A DNA stretch of 64,000 nt from Ensifer sp. LC11 (GTDB lineage: Bacteria; Pseudomonadota; Alphaproteobacteria; Rhizobiales; Rhizobiaceae). Location: NCBI RefSeq assembly GCF_001695835.1, contig NZ_MBSO01000010.1:62001-126000 (forward strand), given 5' to 3'. Below, in pieces: positions 17,661 through 25,650 of the stretch. Within the stretch, counting starts at the first letter, position 1. Each line of letters starts with the position of its first letter. Under the pieces are notes generated by a model. The model was not told the origin of the DNA. It made no database searches and saw only the letters and a program-made list of their open reading frames with translations. A program made the translations under genes and the position numbers.

Positions 17661-18561
17661 CGCGCGGCCTCCCCTCGTCCCGAGCACGCCGTGTCAGCAC
17701 CAGGCGCGTGCATGATACGGCCCAGTACCGGCGCGTTTGCTCATCGAGATCGGCAAACGTTTTCAGGAAATCACTGAGGATGACGTCGGCGGAGAGGCCC
17801 TCGTCTTCCCAGGCGGCAATGATCGGCCGCCAGCGATCGGAGCATTCGGAAAAATGCCGCTGCAGGCGTTCGTATTCCTCGTCTGACAGATCGAGGACGC
17901 GACCGACCTCATGCTCGTCACACAAGGTCTTTCTCCAGTGAAATTTCCTGAGCTTTCCGGGGCGACCACAAGTTTCGCAGGTTACCTTACTCTGTTCGAC
18001 TGCCTCGATTTCCGCTTCCTGTAGATCATCCGGCCGAGCGAAAGCCTCCCAGCTCAGTGCCAGAACGCCCCACTTTTCCCTGGCGCTCCAAAGTTGGAAT
18101 CCGGAGTGCTCAATGCCCGCGTCAACGAAGCGTTCAACGATCCGGTGCCAACCCTGGTCACAGGAGTACCGCGACCGATAAGCTCGATGCCGCTCGACGT
18201 AGACAGTGATCGCTACCCGCAGCGCGGCTTCGGAGAACCGCAAATCGTGGTCGTCGGTGAACCGCTGGCGGGCCTTCGCTTTCGCCCAGGCTTCGATAGT
18301 GTCCGGGGTCCGCTGACTGTCGATGAGGAAGACGTCAGCGTACTCTTGGCAGTCGGCATCGATCTCGTCAGCATGACGCCTACGAATGCCCTCGTAAAGC
18401 TGCCGGATGTCGTGGGTCGCAAGCGATTTTGCCAGGCCGGGATACAATTCGGACAAGTATTTTTCCGCGATCTCTTCGTAGGGCGGCAGGAAAATCCGGG
18501 CCCGGCGTTCGGACATGCGACGCCGAACTGCGGCGATTTTATCTTCGCGGTCGTCAGTCAT
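17647..18561 (-). CDS. Zinc-finger phage protein, paralogue B
   Basis: The 304-residue product has REKWGVLALSW then TCETCGRPGKLRKF and TLCDEH near residue 220-245, the same layout as paralogue A but with long extra N- and C-terminal helices. ATG 18561 with AGGTGA upstream overlaps the stop of paralogue C by 8 bp (ATGACTGA). Function unknown. Confidence 0.75.
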   Translation of the reverse strand: MTDDREDKIAAVRRRMSERRARIFLPPYEEIAEKYLSELYPGLAKSLATHDIRQLYEGIRRRHADEIDADCQEYADVFLIDSQRTPDTIEAWAKAKARQRFTDDHDLRFSEAALRVAITVYVERHRAYRSRYSCDQGWHRIVERFVDAGIEHSGFQLWSAREKWGVLALSWEAFARPDDLQEAEIEAVEQSKVTCETCGRPGKLRKFHWRKTLCDEHEVGRVLDLSDEEYERLQRHFSECSDRWRPIIAAWEDEGLSADVILSDFLKTFADLDEQTRRYWAVSCTRLVLTRRARDEGRPRDAGI

Positions 18562-19189
18562 TTTGATCACCTCGCGCTCGCTCGGCGGCGATTTGCGAGA
18601 TCGACATCTTGGCACAGCTGATAGCCTGTCGATGGCGGATACCCGTCAGGTGATCGAACCTTGCAGTCCATTGTTCTGGCAAATCACCCGTGCGGAGATA
18701 TTCGGAAATCGCTTGCTCGATCTCATCAGCATGCGCCGCTGCGAATCCAGAGGGCAATCCGGGTCCGCCAGCTGCAAGCCACGCTAAGCGCTCGTGACGG
18801 TGATAGCGGCACAGTGTCTGGTAACAGCCGTCGTAGTTCCCGACCTTCGCTGGATCGCCGCACACCTCACACGTCTGCATGCTTTGCTGCTCAGCTTTGT
18901 CCCGGATGTCGGTCAGCTCGATCTCAAGCTGCTTTGGTAAGTGCACAGCCGCGCTGATCGGTTCGACGTAAACGCGCATCGCGGCAAGTTTTTCCTTAAT
19001 CCGCACAACTCGTGCGAGACCGAGACAACCGTGGCTTTCGAGGCATGTCTCGATCTCTCCGAGAATCGCGGCGATGAGCCGGAGCCAGCCGTTGTCGACC
19101 GACATCGCCACGCTCGGAAGCAGGATGTGGGCGTGTTTTTCCCGGAGTCCGGAAATGAAACCTTCGCGGTCGAAATTGTCAGGAAGCAT
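18554..19189 (-). CDS. Zinc-finger phage protein, paralogue C
   Basis: The 211-residue product has IKEKLAAMRVYVEP, then TCEVCGDPAKVGNY and TLCRYH. The KEK-block and the CxxCG...C-x3-H block are kept while the rest has diverged. ATG 19189 follows a near-perfect AGGAGGT ribosome site and overlaps paralogue D by 11 bp. Confidence 0.75.
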   Translation of the reverse strand: MLPDNFDREGFISGLREKHAHILLPSVAMSVDNGWLRLIAAILGEIETCLESHGCLGLARVVRIKEKLAAMRVYVEPISAAVHLPKQLEIELTDIRDKAEQQSMQTCEVCGDPAKVGNYDGCYQTLCRYHRHERLAWLAAGGPGLPSGFAAAHADEIEQAISEYLRTGDLPEQWTARFDHLTGIRHRQAISCAKMSISQIAAERARGDQND

Positions 19190-19577
19190 CGGCACCTCCT
19201 GGGACATGCTCATCGCAGAACACACCCTCCTTTGGGCCATAGTTTCGCAGCCAGGCATCGCGCGATCCGCACACCCGGCAGGTCGTCTGCGTTTCCCCCC
19301 TCAAATCGTCGACGATTTCAAGGAGCGCAATTGCCATCAATGGGTCCCATTTTTTGATGCCGAGGACGGGCGTTACGTAGACCATGATGCCGTTAGTGCC
19401 GACTTGCCATTGAAGGGCTACCAGGACCTTGTCGTGGTCTTCGGGCCAAGCAATCGTCCGCAGTTTCTTCAGGAATGTCTCCAGCGGCCCGATCCAACCG
19501 TCCGGCACCGACAGCAGGTCGTCGGAGACGTAGTAAGGATATTCCGCACGAAGGCGGTCGATGTCTTCCTTCTTCAT
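19179..19577 (-). CDS. Zinc-finger phage protein, paralogue D (short form)
   Basis: 132 residues; the most diverged member. The KEKFG block is reduced to WQVGTNGIMVYV, but TTCRVCGSRDAW and VFCDEH remain. GGAGGT precedes ATG 19577, which overlaps the metallophosphoesterase stop (ATGA). Confidence 0.7.
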   Translation of the reverse strand: MKKEDIDRLRAEYPYYVSDDLLSVPDGWIGPLETFLKKLRTIAWPEDHDKVLVALQWQVGTNGIMVYVTPVLGIKKWDPLMAIALLEIVDDLRGETQTTCRVCGSRDAWLRNYGPKEGVFCDEHVPGGADAS

Positions 19578-20116
19578 GCCGCGACCTCCGCGTCCTGCAT
19601 CGAGGCCGTCAACTGTTGGAAAGTGGCCGGGGCATACCCGACATCCCCGCAGTCAACGCCAACATCCCTGGACCGACCGTAGGGTTCCAGGCGACCGTGC
19701 GAGTGGCCATACAGATGCCAGGAGCCGTGGCATGAGGCCGACCAGGTGCGCATCGCGTAGTGATGCAAGATGACGCGTTCGCCATTCTGTTTGGTCTCAG
19801 CGTAGTGTGTTGGCGGCTGATCCCAGGCGAGATTGGCAATGGACGCGCGAATGTTGCCTTTGTTGTCCAGATCATGATTGCCGAGGATCAGGCGCTTGCG
19901 GCCACGGAGCTGGGCGAAGATAGAGCGAGTGCGGGCCTCGGCATGGTACGAGAAGTCACCCAAATGCCAGACGATATCGCCGTCCTTGACGACGGAATTC
20001 CACGCATCGATCAGGTAGTGATCCATCTCGTCCGCCGATTCGAACGGACGAAACTTGAGCATCAATTGATGCCCGAAATGATGGTCGGCGGTGAAAAATT
20101 GGCTGGTGAACGCCAT
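19574..20116 (-). CDS. Calcineurin-like metallophosphoesterase
   Basis: The 180-residue product shows the full motif set of small phage-type metallophosphoesterases: FTADHHFGH (D-x-H), HLGDFSYH (GD), ILGNHD (GNHD), ILHHYAM and YGHSHGR (GHxH). It would hydrolyse a phosphoester of unknown identity using two metal ions. First gene of the minus-strand operon; two hairpins lie upstream. ATG 20116 was preferred (AAGGA upstream); in-frame ATGs exist at 20137 and 20146. Confidence 0.88.
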   Translation of the reverse strand: MAFTSQFFTADHHFGHQLMLKFRPFESADEMDHYLIDAWNSVVKDGDIVWHLGDFSYHAEARTRSIFAQLRGRKRLILGNHDLDNKGNIRASIANLAWDQPPTHYAETKQNGERVILHHYAMRTWSASCHGSWHLYGHSHGRLEPYGRSRDVGVDCGDVGYAPATFQQLTASMQDAEVAA

Positions 20117-20155
20117 TTCTGCGAGTCCTTTTTCCATTCGATACATTCCAAAGCA

Positions 20156-20190
20156 CCCGCAAACGCGGGCAGCCTAGCCGTCAGGCTAGG
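20156..20190. promoter_or_regulatory. Tandem hairpins upstream of the zinc-finger operon
   Basis: CCCGC-aaac-GCGGG (20156-20169, inner arms) is followed after 3 bases by a perfect 7-bp hairpin CCTAGCC-gtca-GGCTAGG (20173-20190). Both precede the metallophosphoesterase gene on its strand. They may be a leader structure or a terminator for transcription coming from rep. Confidence 0.45.
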
Positions 20191-20283
20191 TCTAGCTGCT
20201 TGGATAGCTGTATCGAGCGGACTCGCATTTCGTGGTGCCTCGGATGGCGTTTAGGACTTCCTTACTCAACCACAGGGGAGTCC

Positions 20284-20307
20284 CCTGCGCAAGACTCTAT
20301 GCGCAGG
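20284..20307. terminator. Terminator-like hairpin after rep
   Basis: CCTGCGCA (20284-20291) pairs with TGCGCAGG (20300-20307) with an 8-nt loop, about 15 bp after the rep stop on the minus strand. Likely separates rep from the next minus-strand operon; no strong U-run follows. Confidence 0.5.
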
Positions 20308-20320
20308 AAAGTTGCCGTGA

Positions 20321-22081
20321 TTAATAGTCGATCACATTCTGTGATTTCGCTGATCTGACCGCCTCGGCCATCTCGCGCTTCTTCCAGTTCCACTTTCCGC
20401 CGGTCAGATCATCAACGCTGATGCGGTCAGCGTTAGCGAAGACACCTTTGACGATCCGCTGGATAATAGTGAAATCGTTGCTCAGCACGGCGCGTCCGAA
20501 AGACGTAGCAGCCAGTTTCATCCGGTTTGGATGTGCGTTCGACAACAGCCGGACCGCTTTCTGCAGGCCACCTAGATTGATATCCTGAGGCGAAGCAGCG
20601 GGAATCTTGTGCCAGTGAATGTCATACTGGAAATGCGAGCGGAGAGCGTCGTAGTCCTGCTCCTGACACTCGGAAAAACCAGCCAGTCTCCAAAAGAACT
20701 CATAGAGGGCCGGTGAGAAGACCATCTCCTCCGGATACGGTGTCGTCGCCGTCCGGGTCGGAATTGGCCTGGATCGGATCGGACCACAGCGCTCGTCGTC
20801 CATTGCCCATCGCTCAAATACCTTGTCGATGCCGCCGGTCCTCCAATCATCGAGAGCTGCCAAAATGTTGAAGCCTGTCATCGTGGATGAGATCGGCTTT
20901 TCTGGGTCCGTGTGTGCGATATCGAGCGCGTGACGCCACCGTGCATCCAGGTCACGTGGAAGTCCGACCTCGTTATGGTGGCGGCTCTCGGACGCCTGAA
21001 ATCCGAAGTAGCCTTCGGTCATCCGTTTCCGATGACATACCGCTGCGAAGGTGGCGGCGGATGGGAACCAACTGCGGTCGTAAAAGGGATCGTCGGCTTC
21101 GATGATCTCACGAACGGCCTTCGCAATACGGCCACGCTTCCGGCGAGTGATGTCAGCCTGGTCGTAAGGAATGTCAGCTCTTGGCGTGATCACCTTGAAT
21201 TCAAGGTCGGCGAGAGGACGTCCACGGCCTTCTTCTCGTCGGAGAGGAGACATCTCGACTTGGAAGCCGATCAAGTCCTCGGTTTCCGCGAGGTCATTGA
21301 GAACAGGCTTGATTACTCGGTCGACAAATAGGGCAGCGTTGAACTTCTGCTTACCGTTAGACCAGCCCAGCCGCTTTGCCAGGTCCTCGGCGCTGATCTT
21401 CAGCGGCCGTCTAAGGAACTCGTCTTGCGGAGCCTTGACTGCCAGTAGCTGATAAAAGGCGTTTGCGTACATCGATTTGAAGCTGGCGATGGCTGCCAGG
21501 GACAGCCAAGTGTATGGCTTCGGCGCAAGGTAGAGTTCCCGAATTTCCTCTGGGACTTCAAAGGTCAAAGTCGCGCTCTCTTGCTGAAACTGCTCCTTTA
21601 GCAATCCTCTGAGGTGCCGTGCGTCATCATATTCGAGATCGAAAGACAGCAGGCTACGAGCCCCGCGACGACGACGACCGGTAGCGAGAATCCGGAAATC
21701 ATAAGCTACTGTAGTCGACACGATACGAACGAGAGCATCGCAAAGCCGGTCAATGCTAGTGATCTGCAGATACCGCATTAGTGTGGAGACTGCGACGGTG
21801 TGCTTGCGATCTTCCATGCCCTGTTTCCGTGCGACGGCCAGCAGAGCTTCATACAAGGCCATATCTTTTGCACTGGACCTGCATTCGTTCACGATCTCAG
21901 CGCTCTCGATCATGATCGCGGGTTTGTCGACCTGCACCTTCTGTCGGCGCATCTCGGTGATATCGGAAAGCGCTAGGTAGAAGTCGCGAGCACGCACTCC
22001 GGTTCGCTTTGCCGCCGACACCAGTTCGCCGTTCTTAAACACGTATGGTTTGTATGTGTGGATTGATCGGCTGACCGGCAT
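20321..22081 (-). CDS. Plasmid-type replication initiator (Rep_3-like)
   Basis: 586 residues. An N-terminal half with RLCDALVRIVSTTVAYDF, then ELYLAPKPYTWLSLAAI, MYANAFYQLLAVKA and AEDLAKRLGW reads like the paired winged-helix initiators of Rep_3/RepA plasmids; the C-terminal ~250 residues are unassigned. In a prophage it is the best candidate replication initiator; no helicase or polymerase gene is evident. ATG 22081 follows AAGGAG; the frame is open further upstream to 22153. The AT-rich sequence upstream could be its origin (inference). Confidence 0.68.
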   Translation of the reverse strand: MPVSRSIHTYKPYVFKNGELVSAAKRTGVRARDFYLALSDITEMRRQKVQVDKPAIMIESAEIVNECRSSAKDMALYEALLAVARKQGMEDRKHTVAVSTLMRYLQITSIDRLCDALVRIVSTTVAYDFRILATGRRRRGARSLLSFDLEYDDARHLRGLLKEQFQQESATLTFEVPEEIRELYLAPKPYTWLSLAAIASFKSMYANAFYQLLAVKAPQDEFLRRPLKISAEDLAKRLGWSNGKQKFNAALFVDRVIKPVLNDLAETEDLIGFQVEMSPLRREEGRGRPLADLEFKVITPRADIPYDQADITRRKRGRIAKAVREIIEADDPFYDRSWFPSAATFAAVCHRKRMTEGYFGFQASESRHHNEVGLPRDLDARWRHALDIAHTDPEKPISSTMTGFNILAALDDWRTGGIDKVFERWAMDDERCGPIRSRPIPTRTATTPYPEEMVFSPALYEFFWRLAGFSECQEQDYDALRSHFQYDIHWHKIPAASPQDINLGGLQKAVRLLSNAHPNRMKLAATSFGRAVLSNDFTIIQRIVKGVFANADRISVDDLTGGKWNWKKREMAEAVRSAKSQNVIDY

Positions 22082-22652
22082 GTTGCGCTCCTTGTTAGGA
22101 ATATGCTCATTCGGTCGGCGGAATGGAGCAAGCCTTTTGCACGATGTAAGCAATAAAATATCGATAACGCATTGTATTTGATAGAAAATTTCTTGTTTTT
22201 TCTCGCTTCAAAAAGAGCCATTTCCAGGCACAAAAAGCAAAAACGAAGCAAATAAAATTGAATTAATCGTCTGTTTTTATTCAATAAATTCCTTCAAAAA
22301 TGGCAATTTGATACGCGGATATAATGTAGAATATTATAGGGCTGCGCCGCAGTCGGTTTCCAGATTTTTGAATCCAATGGTTTCTGAGATTCAGGCGCTT
22401 CGCGCCGCCGTGAGGATTTTTGTTTTTCTTTTGATTAGGTCTTGCTCAGTCCTACCAAGGCTTTTGCAAACGCTTCCAAGGAAGAAGGCTTACGCCTTCT
22501 GACATGAGAGGTTTCGTTTTCTTTCCTTTGAAGGGTTTCAAAGCTCCCCTCCTCACTCCAGGCGCTTCATATTTTCATTTTGACATGTCAAAAACTGCTT
22601 TGAGTTTTCCGCCGATCAGGTCAGCATGTTCTCAGTACAAAAGAGAAATGAC
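22082..22652. other. AT-rich, hairpin-rich regulatory/origin-like region
   Basis: No convincing gene in ~570 bp. 22140-22340 is very AT-rich and lies upstream of rep, fitting a promoter or origin. Then several hairpins follow: GGCGC-ttc-GCGCC (22394-22406) leading into a T-rich run, AGAAGGC-ttac-GCCTTCT (22483-22500), and CTTTGAA-gggt-TTCAAAG (22526-22543). The region ends with two TGACATGTCA palindromes. It may hold divergent early promoters, a small RNA, or the replication origin. Confidence 0.5.
22578..22593. promoter_or_regulatory. Palindromic operator TTTTGACATGTCAAAA
   Basis: A perfect 16-bp palindrome about 60 bp before the start of the next gene. Its TGACATGTCA core recurs at 22649-22658 across that gene's start codon. 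Two such sites flanking a promoter suggest a dimeric repressor; each half also contains TTGACA and could be part of a -35 element. Confidence 0.55.
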
Positions 22653-22658
22653 ATGTCA
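22649..22658. promoter_or_regulatory. Second TGACATGTCA palindrome at a start codon
   Basis: TGACATGTCA, followed by AAA as in the first copy, spans the ATG at 22653. A bound protein here would block early elongation or initiation; the spacing to the first palindrome is about 68 bp centre to centre. Confidence 0.5.
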
Positions 22659-23018
22659 AAACCAATCACAGATATTGAGATCAGCACATTGCTCCAGGCA
22701 ATGAAGGCCGAACCGTCAGGCATTGCTGCAATGTCAGCGCTGGAGCGCCAGGAATACAATCGAGCAGCGAAAGCACGCTCCCGAGAGCGTCAGCGACAGT
22801 CGGTCGAAGCTGGGGCCGCCAAGCCTAATGTAGACACTGCACGCGATTTGCTTGCTGACATTGCGATCATGATGCTTGCCGCCGATGCCGTCGGATCGGA
22901 CACGATCATGTCTGCGCTCAACAGGTATTATGGTGGCGGTGGTTGGCCGGAGCAGATCAAGCGCCGAGCAAAGACCGGCAGGTTGAAGACCAGAATCCTG
23001 GGTCGTCAGTCAGCTTGA
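22653..23018 (+). CDS. Hypothetical small basic early protein
   Basis: 121 residues beginning MSKPITDIEISTLLQAM; a very basic stretch AAKARSRERQRQ (residues ~33-44) and a basic C-terminus suggest nucleic-acid binding. An alternative ATG at 22626 has AGG closer by. First gene after the TGACATGTCA operators. No family recognised. Confidence 0.6.
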   Translation: MSKPITDIEISTLLQAMKAEPSGIAAMSALERQEYNRAAKARSRERQRQSVEAGAAKPNVDTARDLLADIAIMMLAADAVGSDTIMSALNRYYGGGGWPEQIKRRAKTGRLKTRILGRQSA

Positions 23019-23113
23019 CGGTAAAAGCTACATTTTTGATTTAAAAGAAAGCGTCTCAATTTATTTCGATTGCTGTCGATTTATCCCGCTTTCTTGCATC
23101 GCCGAAGTTTAAC

Positions 23114-23155
23114 GTCGTTATACACGGCGTTATTGCTTTTTCGTCACGCCGTTAT
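23114..23155 (+). repeat. Three GNCGTTAT direct repeats
   Basis: GTCGTTAT (23114), GGCGTTAT (23126) and GCCGTTAT (23148) are spaced 12 and 22 bp, near whole helical turns, upstream of the gene at 23182. A fourth, GCCGTTAT, lies inside that gene at 23231. They could be operator or iteron half-sites. Confidence 0.4.
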
Positions 23156-23181
23156 CGGTAGGTGATTGAAGAGGCTAAGCA

Positions 23182-23586
23182 ATGGCAAGGAAAGCGAAAG
23201 CGACGACATCAAAGAGAGCAATCGCACAACGCCGTTATCGTCAGCGTGTTTCTGAGCGCAGGGAGCCGGACATCCGTGTGATCGACGTTGCGGCCATGTC
23301 GGCGCTGGCTGAGTTTATCGTGTCGTCAACGGTACCTGCGGGAGACCGCACGTTTTACAATCGGCTCCTTTCGTTGGTCCATCGCCGCCTGACGGATCAA
23401 GGCTACGACGGCACTAAAGCCAAGGAGGTGCTACATCGCAGGTTGGCATTCTTAGCTAAGGAAGGTCATCAGCCTGATGCTGACGACGTTGTCCGGAAGT
23501 CGTGGTCGCCTCCACTTCCTTCAAACAGGCCGTCATCGGTCACCCCAATGAATCCGGAAATGGACGATGTCGACGATGATTCCTGA
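23182..23586 (+). CDS. Hypothetical basic protein
   Basis: 134 residues with a strongly basic N-terminus (SKRAIAQRRYRQRVSERRE) and an acidic tail (MDDVDDDS). The layout recalls the preceding gene product. Its start overlaps no gene; the ribosome site is in GAAGAGG. Function unknown, nucleic-acid binding possible. Confidence 0.6.
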   Translation: MARKAKATTSKRAIAQRRYRQRVSERREPDIRVIDVAAMSALAEFIVSSTVPAGDRTFYNRLLSLVHRRLTDQGYDGTKAKEVLHRRLAFLAKEGHQPDADDVVRKSWSPPLPSNRPSSVTPMNPEMDDVDDDS

Positions 23587-23929
23587 TCAGCACTCTCCCC
23601 GTTACTTCCTGCAAAAGAAACAGTTTTCTCAGATGTCACGCCGTGATCGTTGGCAGGCCGCAGCCAAGGTCCACCAGGCGCTCGTTTATCTCAAGCGGTT
23701 AGACGGCGATCACGCCTGTTACGAGAACGGTCGAGGCTTCAGCAAGGCCGATAGTCGAAAGGGCCATGAGTTGGCATCTTGGCCAGAATTCGTCTTTGTC
23801 CACTCGCATTGGATGCACGACCCCGGGCGAAGCTTGGTTCACAAATACCGAAAGCAGCTGCCTCAACATCTTAAGCTGCCGATTGACCGAGACCCGGTGT
23901 TAATGTCCAGCAACAAAACAAAATTCTGA
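23567..23929 (+). CDS. Hypothetical protein
   Basis: 120 residues, rich in His, Arg and aromatic residues (WPEFVFVHSHWMHDPGR), no recognised domain. It overlaps the previous gene by 20 bp (a second ATG at 23576), indicating coupling. A strong terminator follows at 24014. Confidence 0.55.
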   Translation: MSTMIPDQHSPRYFLQKKQFSQMSRRDRWQAAAKVHQALVYLKRLDGDHACYENGRGFSKADSRKGHELASWPEFVFVHSHWMHDPGRSLVHKYRKQLPQHLKLPIDRDPVLMSSNKTKF

Positions 23930-24013
23930 TCTGTCTTGCCGCCGACGGCGATCACGATGACGATAGTAGTCAGAGTTTAGGACCAGCTGAAACAGTCCTG
24001 AGCCGCACGCTAT

Positions 24014-24051
24014 GCCCCCGTCGAGGTCATCCTCCGGGGGCGCTTTTTTTT
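24014..24051 (+). terminator. Rho-independent terminator
   Basis: GCCCCC (24014-24019) pairs with GGGGGC (24036-24041), followed by GC and eight Ts. It closes the transcript carrying the 22.6-23.9 kb genes. Confidence 0.85.
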
Positions 24052-24124
24052 GCCGAAGAACCTCTGCTTTCTTGCGTCGCCAGAACCCACGATCTCCTCA
24101 GCACAACGCCTGAGGAGAGAGGCG

Positions 24125-25069
24125 ATGACGGTTCCTAACGTCGGCGACAAGATCGCAAGCCGGGTCATAGACAGCTGTAACTCACTGGGATTGGACCCGC
24201 AACTCGGCCTTCGTCGATATGCTGTCGAACATGTGCTTTTGGGTTTCCGTGCTGTCTATCCCAACCTTTTCATCGTCAATGGTAACGACATCAGGTTCGT
24301 TCGCAAAGCAACCGCCGACGAAATCCGTCAGGCGTTTATCCGGCTAGCGCCCCTTATTCAGCATCTCGGCATTGAGATGGAAACCGTCTCGGCACCCGAA
24401 TACCTCGATATGCCGAATAGCGTGCCAGGCATGCGGTTCAAGTTCCGAGCACGGATCGGGACCAGAACCGTCGACGCTCACATCAACATGAGCTTTTCTG
24501 ACGGCAGGAAGTGCGCTTTCCCGGGCAGATGGTCGACGGAACTGCCGACCTGGATCGAGGGTCAGCCGGTTTTCAAAGGCCGCGTTGCGTTGCCAGAAAC
24601 CCATGTAGCCGAGCAGATGGTCACGATTCTGGCAAAGGGCGACACTGATCTCCGCTGGAAGAATTATTTGGACATCGCCATGGTGGCCGAGAACCTGGAC
24701 AGACAGTTCCTGATCCGGGAGATCGCTCGCGTCATCGAAGATCGCCGCCTCGATAGCTCGATCATGAAAGATGTCCCCTCCGGTCTCGACCTGGAGCTAC
24801 TTCGGATAAAGGCTGCGGATTGGGCGGCATTCACTCAGAAGACGGGCCGCAAGGTCGATATGACACAGACATTGTGCACGGTCCGTCAGTTGTGGGCACA
24901 GGTCCGCGATCAAGCAAGGCAGTTAGTGGTCGAGCGCGAGAACCGCGAACTCCAGGACCTGATCCATACGCCCGGTAGCCTACGACCGCGCCGCCCTGGC
25001 CGTAAGGTGATGCCGCAAGCTCAGGTGTTTGATCTGGATCGCTACCGGCAGACGAGGCCCCGATTCTAA
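24125..25069 (+). CDS. AbiEii/AbiGii-like nucleotidyltransferase-fold protein, catalytic residues apparently lost
   Basis: The 314-residue C-terminal half reads like AbiEii: ALPETHVAEQMVTILAKG then DLRWKNYLDIAMV matches the family's ETVxAEKLxAL...R.KDxYDL. In the N-terminal half the expected GGTxL...R.S.DID nucleotidyltransferase motif is replaced by FIVNGNDIRFVRKATADEI, without the GG and DxD residues. Probably a degenerate or repurposed member. No AbiEi-like antitoxin gene is adjacent. ATG 25125-side alternatives are worse; ATG 24125 has AGGAGAGAGG upstream. Confidence 0.5.
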   Translation: MTVPNVGDKIASRVIDSCNSLGLDPQLGLRRYAVEHVLLGFRAVYPNLFIVNGNDIRFVRKATADEIRQAFIRLAPLIQHLGIEMETVSAPEYLDMPNSVPGMRFKFRARIGTRTVDAHINMSFSDGRKCAFPGRWSTELPTWIEGQPVFKGRVALPETHVAEQMVTILAKGDTDLRWKNYLDIAMVAENLDRQFLIREIARVIEDRRLDSSIMKDVPSGLDLELLRIKAADWAAFTQKTGRKVDMTQTLCTVRQLWAQVRDQARQLVVERENRELQDLIHTPGSLRPRRPGRKVMPQAQVFDLDRYRQTRPRF

Positions 25070-25073
25070 GTAT

Positions 25074-25113
25074 AAATGTCAACATATGTGAGCCATATAG
25101 AATGTTGACATTT
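25074..25113. repeat. 12-bp inverted repeat AAATGTCAACAT / ATGTTGACATTT
   Basis: Perfect arms at 25074-25085 and 25102-25113 with a 16-nt spacer, right after the AbiEii-like gene. It contains the same TGTCAA half-site as the 22578 palindrome, so it may be an operator rather than a terminator; a short T-run follows the right arm. Confidence 0.5.
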
Positions 25114-25216
25114 TACCCGTGAGCAACGACAAAAAAATACTTTAAAAATAATGATCTTTTCTTGCATCAAAGCTTGCGCCGACAGTTTTCTCGACTCACA
25201 ATTATTATATTGAAAC

Positions 25217-25238
25217 GTCGCCGGATTGGTCCGGCGAC
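25217..25238. promoter_or_regulatory. 9-bp perfect hairpin in a leader
   Basis: GTCGCCGGA-ttgg-TCCGGCGAC lies about 18 bp before ATG 25256. It is too close to the gene and lacks a T-run for a terminator; a leader structure affecting translation is more likely. Confidence 0.4.
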
Positions 25239-25255
25239 AACGTTGGAACCGTCCG

Positions 25256-25648
25256 ATGTCGAAGAAGCAAAGATCAGCCTGGATTATGAGGAAGGCCTGG
25301 CAGCTTGCAAAAGCTGGTGCCGAACGCTTTGGCGGAAAGGCCCGCGAGTATCTCGCTGAGGCTATCCGCGAGGCCTGGGTTATGTTCCGCGAGCTGCCTC
25401 AGAAATCGCATCCTCTTGCCGTTACACTGGAGCTGGCCGCGTCTCTGGCGAAGAGCCTTTTCGGTATCAAGTCGGAAGCTCGCAACGAGCATTCTGCTGC
25501 TGCAATGCCGACCGTTCGCTCGGCTGTAGTCTCCGTTGCTGGCAAGGTTTCGAGCGCTTTCAAATCCCTTTTCCGCAACATCACCGCCCCGGTCACCCCG
25601 GCATATGCCTTCGCTGGGAACGGCACCGGACATCACCAGCGAGAGTAG
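25256..25648 (+). CDS. Hypothetical protein with rhizobial phage/plasmid N-terminal motif
   Basis: 130 residues beginning SKKQRSAWIMRKAWQLAK followed by GAERFGGKAREYLAEAIREAW, a helical motif seen in short proteins of rhizobial plasmids and phages; the rest is low complexity. Function unknown. It is 2 bp from the next gene. Confidence 0.55.
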   Translation: MSKKQRSAWIMRKAWQLAKAGAERFGGKAREYLAEAIREAWVMFRELPQKSHPLAVTLELAASLAKSLFGIKSEARNEHSAAAMPTVRSAVVSVAGKVSSAFKSLFRNITAPVTPAYAFAGNGTGHHQRE

Positions 25649-25650
25649 CA

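Noticed and set aside
22308-22704. 64- and 66-codon + strand ORFs upstream of the early operon
   Set aside because: They run through hairpins and T-rich tracts, lack ribosome sites and have no protein-like pattern.
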